Shown here: in pieces, positions 60,901-64,000 of the stretch | Layout: each line of letters starts with the position of its first letter | Numbering within the stretch: position 1 is the first letter of the stretch | Source of the DNA: Guillardia theta CCMP2712 | Taxonomy: Eukaryota; Cryptophyceae; Pyrenomonadales; Geminigeraceae | Reading direction: 5' to 3' | NCBI RefSeq assembly: GCF_000315625.1 | Contig: NW_005434670.1 | Coordinates: forward strand, 1,075,564 to 1,139,563 | DNA: 64,000 bases | Translations under genes and position numbers: made by a program | Notes under the pieces: generated by a model | Database searches by the model: none | The model's input: the letters and a program-made list of their open reading frames with translations, nothing else | Told to the model about the DNA's origin: nothing

Positions 60901-63106
60901 CAGAGGAGGTTCAACGGGAGGACCTCGAGACGATGTGGATATCATTGCGGTATGCCGTGTGTCCACCGAAACAAGGAGCTGACATAGCAATCTAAATCGT
61001 GAAAGTCAGACCCTCACAAAACTTGGAAGACGTGAACCAACAATTCTGTTCGTGATGTAAGTGAGATCTAAATCAAACCCGTGCTTCGTGTATCTTCTTC
61101 GGTTCTGCGAGACTGCGCTGCGAAGGCGTTTGGTTACATTTCCACTCAGTTTTCGAGCCTTCCTCAGATTAATCAGCACGCGTGCAACTCGCAGCCCAAC
61201 AGCTATTCGAGAAATGACTCTCAGAGTGGTTGTGGCTTGTCGGGTACGATCGATGTTTCCACTTTTCTGGTTCAAAATGCCCGTCCGAGTATCTAGCAGG
61301 AGACAAGTCAAGTTCTGATAGACAGAAACAACATTTTTCACCGAATATGATGTACTTGAGTGCTGCCATCACCACTGAACCAAATATGACGATGAAATCG
61401 AATCTGAAGGATCAAATGTCAGCTACAAACTTTGTTGATCTCACAAATGTCTACATGTTCCATATACTCCAGAAGAATTGATGTCTTTTAGCAATCATTC
61501 TGAGTGATAGCTCGATGACGAAGCAAGAAAGAACAAAGACTGTCAATGCCACTTGAGCGATTGGATCAGGCTCACCATCAGGCACAGGATAAACGATTTG
61601 AAAGAAAATCAAGCTCATGGAATCAAGTACGACAAGTGACATCACAAAAATGTTGACAGTCAGTGACTCCATCCACTCAGCAAGCTTTTCTCGCCAATAG
61701 GTGTCAGACTCGAGGGTAGAAATCTCCTGGTCAAATCCTTCAAGGAAAGAAACCTCTTCTTCGATTGGATTCATCGGGGATCGAGTGAAATTTGAAGTCT
61801 GATTCGCAATTATTGAACTCTTGGCCAAACGAAAACTCTTCCCTAACTTAATGATGCCTTCACTACATTCCAGTGTATCCCTGAGCGTCGGCGGTTTCCA
61901 TATTTGAAGCATCTCATACTTTTTGCGAGCACGAAATTTCAAGGTTAAGGTTGTATACATGCCATCGAACCCAGAAACATCTACTCCATACATGTCTTGG
62001 ATTCTTGTTGTTATTGTCGTACCTTCATCTTTCAGAGCCCCATTAAGTACATCACGTAATGGAATGATGCAGCCGCCGATGAACTGCGACCCCGCGATCA
62101 AATTCCAGTCAAAACACTGCAGGGTAAAGGCTGGACCAATCGTCTCAGTCCCTATAGCCATCAATGCACCAGTGGCCTGAATAGAGTGGACGAAAAAGGT
62201 GAAAGTTTCATTCCAGCTGCAGTCGTACGTGTTGTTCTTGACGAGAGTCTTGTATTTAACGTCGTTGAAAGTTATTGCGCATAAGGGATCACATTTCTCG
62301 TGTGGGAGCGAATCCATTTTGGGAAAGTGGTTCCCCTCAGCAATCGTGACATCCACATTGAGGTGAAGGGCCGGAGGCCTTGCACGCTCGTCTGGCGGCA
62401 TACCATCCTCAGTCACGTCACGCATTTCGATGGCAGTCTTGACGAAATGTGGATACAACTTCTCCTCATTGTACGATGGACGACGTGAACATAGATTCGA
62501 GATTGGTGATGAGATGCCATGCTCTGAATCCGTGTGTCCATTGCTCTTAGTCTCGTGTAATTCCATCTGATCGCCCTGAATGATCATGAAAACTCTGTAC
62601 CACAAGTCAACAGTTGACTGCCTGTCAAAATGCAAAACTACGGAAATTTGCGAGACTGCATCTCTGATTTCAAGCACTAGGCCTCCCTGACTTAAGGATG
62701 CCTTGGCTACATTTAGTTCCAAGTAGGTTTTCGTCTCGTGCCTCGTACAATGATCATTGGAGGTTTCTAGATCTCGGATGATCATCAGCTCTTCGGAAGA
62801 CATGACTGTGACAGAGTAGTGCGAGTCTTTGCGACTCTGGTCTGGAAACGAACAAAAGATTACATCAGACAAGTTCATGCCGGTCTGTTGAGTTGGAGTG
62901 ACGCAAATGTGATGACGGTCGTCAACAGCATGTTTCAATCTTGTATTTGTTAAGATGGTCTCTGGCTCACTCTTGGAAACACCAGAGTCATTATCGACGG
63001 CACGATTACCTGGTACAAATCCTTTCCTTAGTCGGACTTTCGGGGAAAAGTGAATGAAGTAACTTTGGGCATGTTCTAACGTCTCTTCTTTTCGTAAGGA
63101 AACCAT
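57925..63106 (-). CDS. voltage-sensing phosphatase fused to PH-like, C2, GRAM and cyclic-nucleotide-binding-like domains
   Basis: Twelve exons: 63106-61455, 61403-61342, 61292-61042, 60991-60924, 60868-60073, 60025-59924, 59871-59719, 59670-58880, about 58847-58756, 58709-58377, 58336-58208, 58167-57925; about 1,556 aa. Phases agree except at the join 58880/58847. Order: PH-like (about 100-180), C2 (250-375), S1 (479-507), S2 (517-537), S3 (551-571), S4 (594-620), basic linker NRRRYTKHGFDLDLTYITNR, PTEN-type phosphatase, C2 ending NDFRIELHLEP, cyclic-nucleotide-binding-like fold (YKAGETVLSEQ, LLLITQGSVQG), GRAM, second such fold (LRKGQVLKEGSTTDSLFVV). The active-site loop is HCKGGKGRTG (Cys about 755) with FEDHAPP acid loop (Asp about 723). 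The loop Gly matches animal voltage-sensing phosphatases rather than PTEN (Ala). Expected: a membrane phosphoinositide phosphatase switched by depolarisation. Confidence 0.88.
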
Positions 63107-63112
63107 CGAGTC

Positions 63113-63187
63113 GTTGTCTCTGTTTGTTCAGCACAAGCTTGTCTCTGTTTGTTCAGCACAAGGTTGTCTCCTGTTGTTCAGCACAAG
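63113..63187. repeat. three 25-bp tandem repeats just upstream of the phosphatase start
   Basis: Copies at 63113-63137, 63138-63162 and 63163-63187. Copies 1 and 2 differ at one base and copy 3 has two further differences. Each contains TTGTTCAGCACAAG. The array ends 6 nt before the minus-strand ATG at 63106, so it sits in the 5' leader or core promoter. Confidence 0.92.
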
Positions 63188-63445
63188 TCGACTACATGAC
63201 GGTGTAGTCCCCATTTTTTACAAGATTAAAATCGGGGGATGCGACAATGACCATGCTTTTCATCCGGATTCACCATGTGGAGACTCACCCGGAACTCGGA
63301 AGCCGGGCGGCCTGGTACCGGGCCAGTGGAGAGAGAACCGCCGGGCGGCCGGTCTCAGTGATCAGGGCCCGGGCCGTGACCGTCCGACACCGTCAGTGGC
63401 ACGGTGCTGAGTGACGGTGGGTCCGGCCCGGCGGCCCGGCTGAGA
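63188..63445. other. promoter flank and GC island
   Basis: From about 63290 to 63445 is a GC-rich island (CCGGGCGGCCTGGTACC, GGGCCCGGGCCGTGACC, CGGTGACGG-type words) like those elsewhere, ending abruptly at AT-rich sequence. It lies within 350 bp of the phosphatase gene start. Confidence 0.5.
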
Positions 63446-64000
63446 TTATGAGAGATTGATTTAAATTTTCTAAGAAGTATGCAAAGGAGATCTCATCAAG
63501 CTCTGAACTTCCGAAGATGTGAAGTTTCAAGTTTGATTTGAAGTAAAGATAGCTTGTTGAGATTGTAGACATGAAATTCTACCTGTTCTGCTGTGATCTT
63601 TTTGAAGTCTTCCTCTGTAACATCCGCAAGATTGATTCGATGACCAAGTCCTTTGGTACAACTTTTTTAACTTTCTGAATGAATGTGTCCAAGTCGACGA
63701 ATTTTTCAATCTGTTTCAAGTGTCCGAGCAAAGTAACTGGTTGTGTTTTGAATTCATCCTCATCCCATTAGTTGTTTGACTTCAAACTTGACGATTTTCT
63801 GTTTGTATGTTTCACGATTTTCGTAAACACTCCGATTGCAAGGCTTGTAGAGTTGAAAGTTCTTGAGCCTTGAAAACCAAACGGCCCTCCGGCGACCATG
63901 AAGTCAATATCTGTGGAGTTCACTGGAATGAAAGTTTGCAATAATACCTTTCAAAGTTAAGCTAAAAATCAGTACGAGGACAATCAATGAGGTCCGAACT
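63446..64000 (-). pseudogene. probable decayed coding sequence at window edge
   Basis: Minus-strand pieces read like protein but in shifting frames with no splice sites between: FQLYKPCNRSVYENRETYKQ near 63870-63810, then FVDLDTFIQKVKKVVPKDLV near 63705-63645, then INLADVTEEDFKKITAEQVE near 63630-63570, ending RKFRA and a stop near 63500. The last piece is helical and charged, weakly SAM-like. Frame changes with an in-frame stop suggest a pseudogene, though an exon of a gene continuing past the edge is possible. Confidence 0.3.

Noticed and set aside
63113-63187. Tandem repeats as a CRISPR-like array
   Set aside because: Direct tandem copies without unique spacers in a eukaryotic gene leader.

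Overview
The window is nuclear DNA of a unicellular eukaryote. Genes are split by many short GT-AG introns (mostly 42-80 nt), lie on both strands, and often have converging 3' ends less than 100 nt apart. The protein families (a voltage-sensing phosphatase, a giant PA14/filamin-repeat protein, a USP34-class deubiquitinase, ENY2, a SNAPC1-like factor) and the gene style fit a free-living protist. A cryptophyte alga such as Guillardia theta is my best guess, by inference only. A run of exactly 100 N (10390-10489) marks a scaffold gap. All exon joins were made by hand from splice signals and reading phase.

Layout: 1-1308 is a GC-rich island plus spacer. 1309-4297 (+) encodes a SAM-domain multi-pass membrane protein ending in a conserved protist domain that looks RelA/SpoT-like. 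4617-5068 (+) is a small protein. 5100-6251 (-) is a METTL21-class methyltransferase. 6628-9180 (+) is a SNAPC1-like protein. 9341-14103 (-) is a helical-repeat protein of about 22 exons, interrupted by the gap. 15227-15646 (+) is a hypothetical protein. 15721-18529 (-) is a DBHS (NONO/SFPQ/PSPC1)-like protein with what looks like two tandem RRM-RRM-NOPS modules. 19058-19129 (-) is tRNA-His(GTG). 19862-20225 is a 15-bp minisatellite. 20375-21140 (+) may encode a 52-aa protein. 21633-29981 (-) is a 2,627-aa USP34-class ubiquitin protease.

The second half: 29982-32363 is non-coding with the largest GC island. 32364-34248 (+) is a secreted Cys-rich protein. 34631-35320 (+) is ENY2/Sus1. 35394-51114 (-) is a giant secreted protein alternating filamin-like and PA14 modules (about 16 PA14). 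51526-55408 (-) is a type I membrane protein with Cys-rich repeats and an acidic tail. 56034-56252 (+) is a small acidic reading frame. 56567-57720 (+) is a second SAM/multi-pass membrane protein. 57925-63106 (-) is the most exciting gene. 63440-64000 holds decayed coding sequence at the edge.

The standout is 57925-63106: one gene reading PH-like, C2, four-helix voltage sensor, PTEN-type phosphatase with the active-site loop CKGGKGRTG, C2, cyclic-nucleotide-binding-like fold, GRAM, and a second cyclic-nucleotide-binding-like fold. Known voltage-sensing phosphatases are essentially just voltage sensor + phosphatase + C2. This architecture would link membrane voltage, phosphoinositide turnover and possibly cyclic nucleotides in one polypeptide. 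Three 25-bp tandem repeats end 6 nt upstream of its start codon.

Functionally the window is a set of unrelated housekeeping genes (snRNA transcription, SAGA/TREX-2, deubiquitination, RNA binding, lysine methylation, tRNA) mixed with lineage-specific membrane and cell-surface genes.
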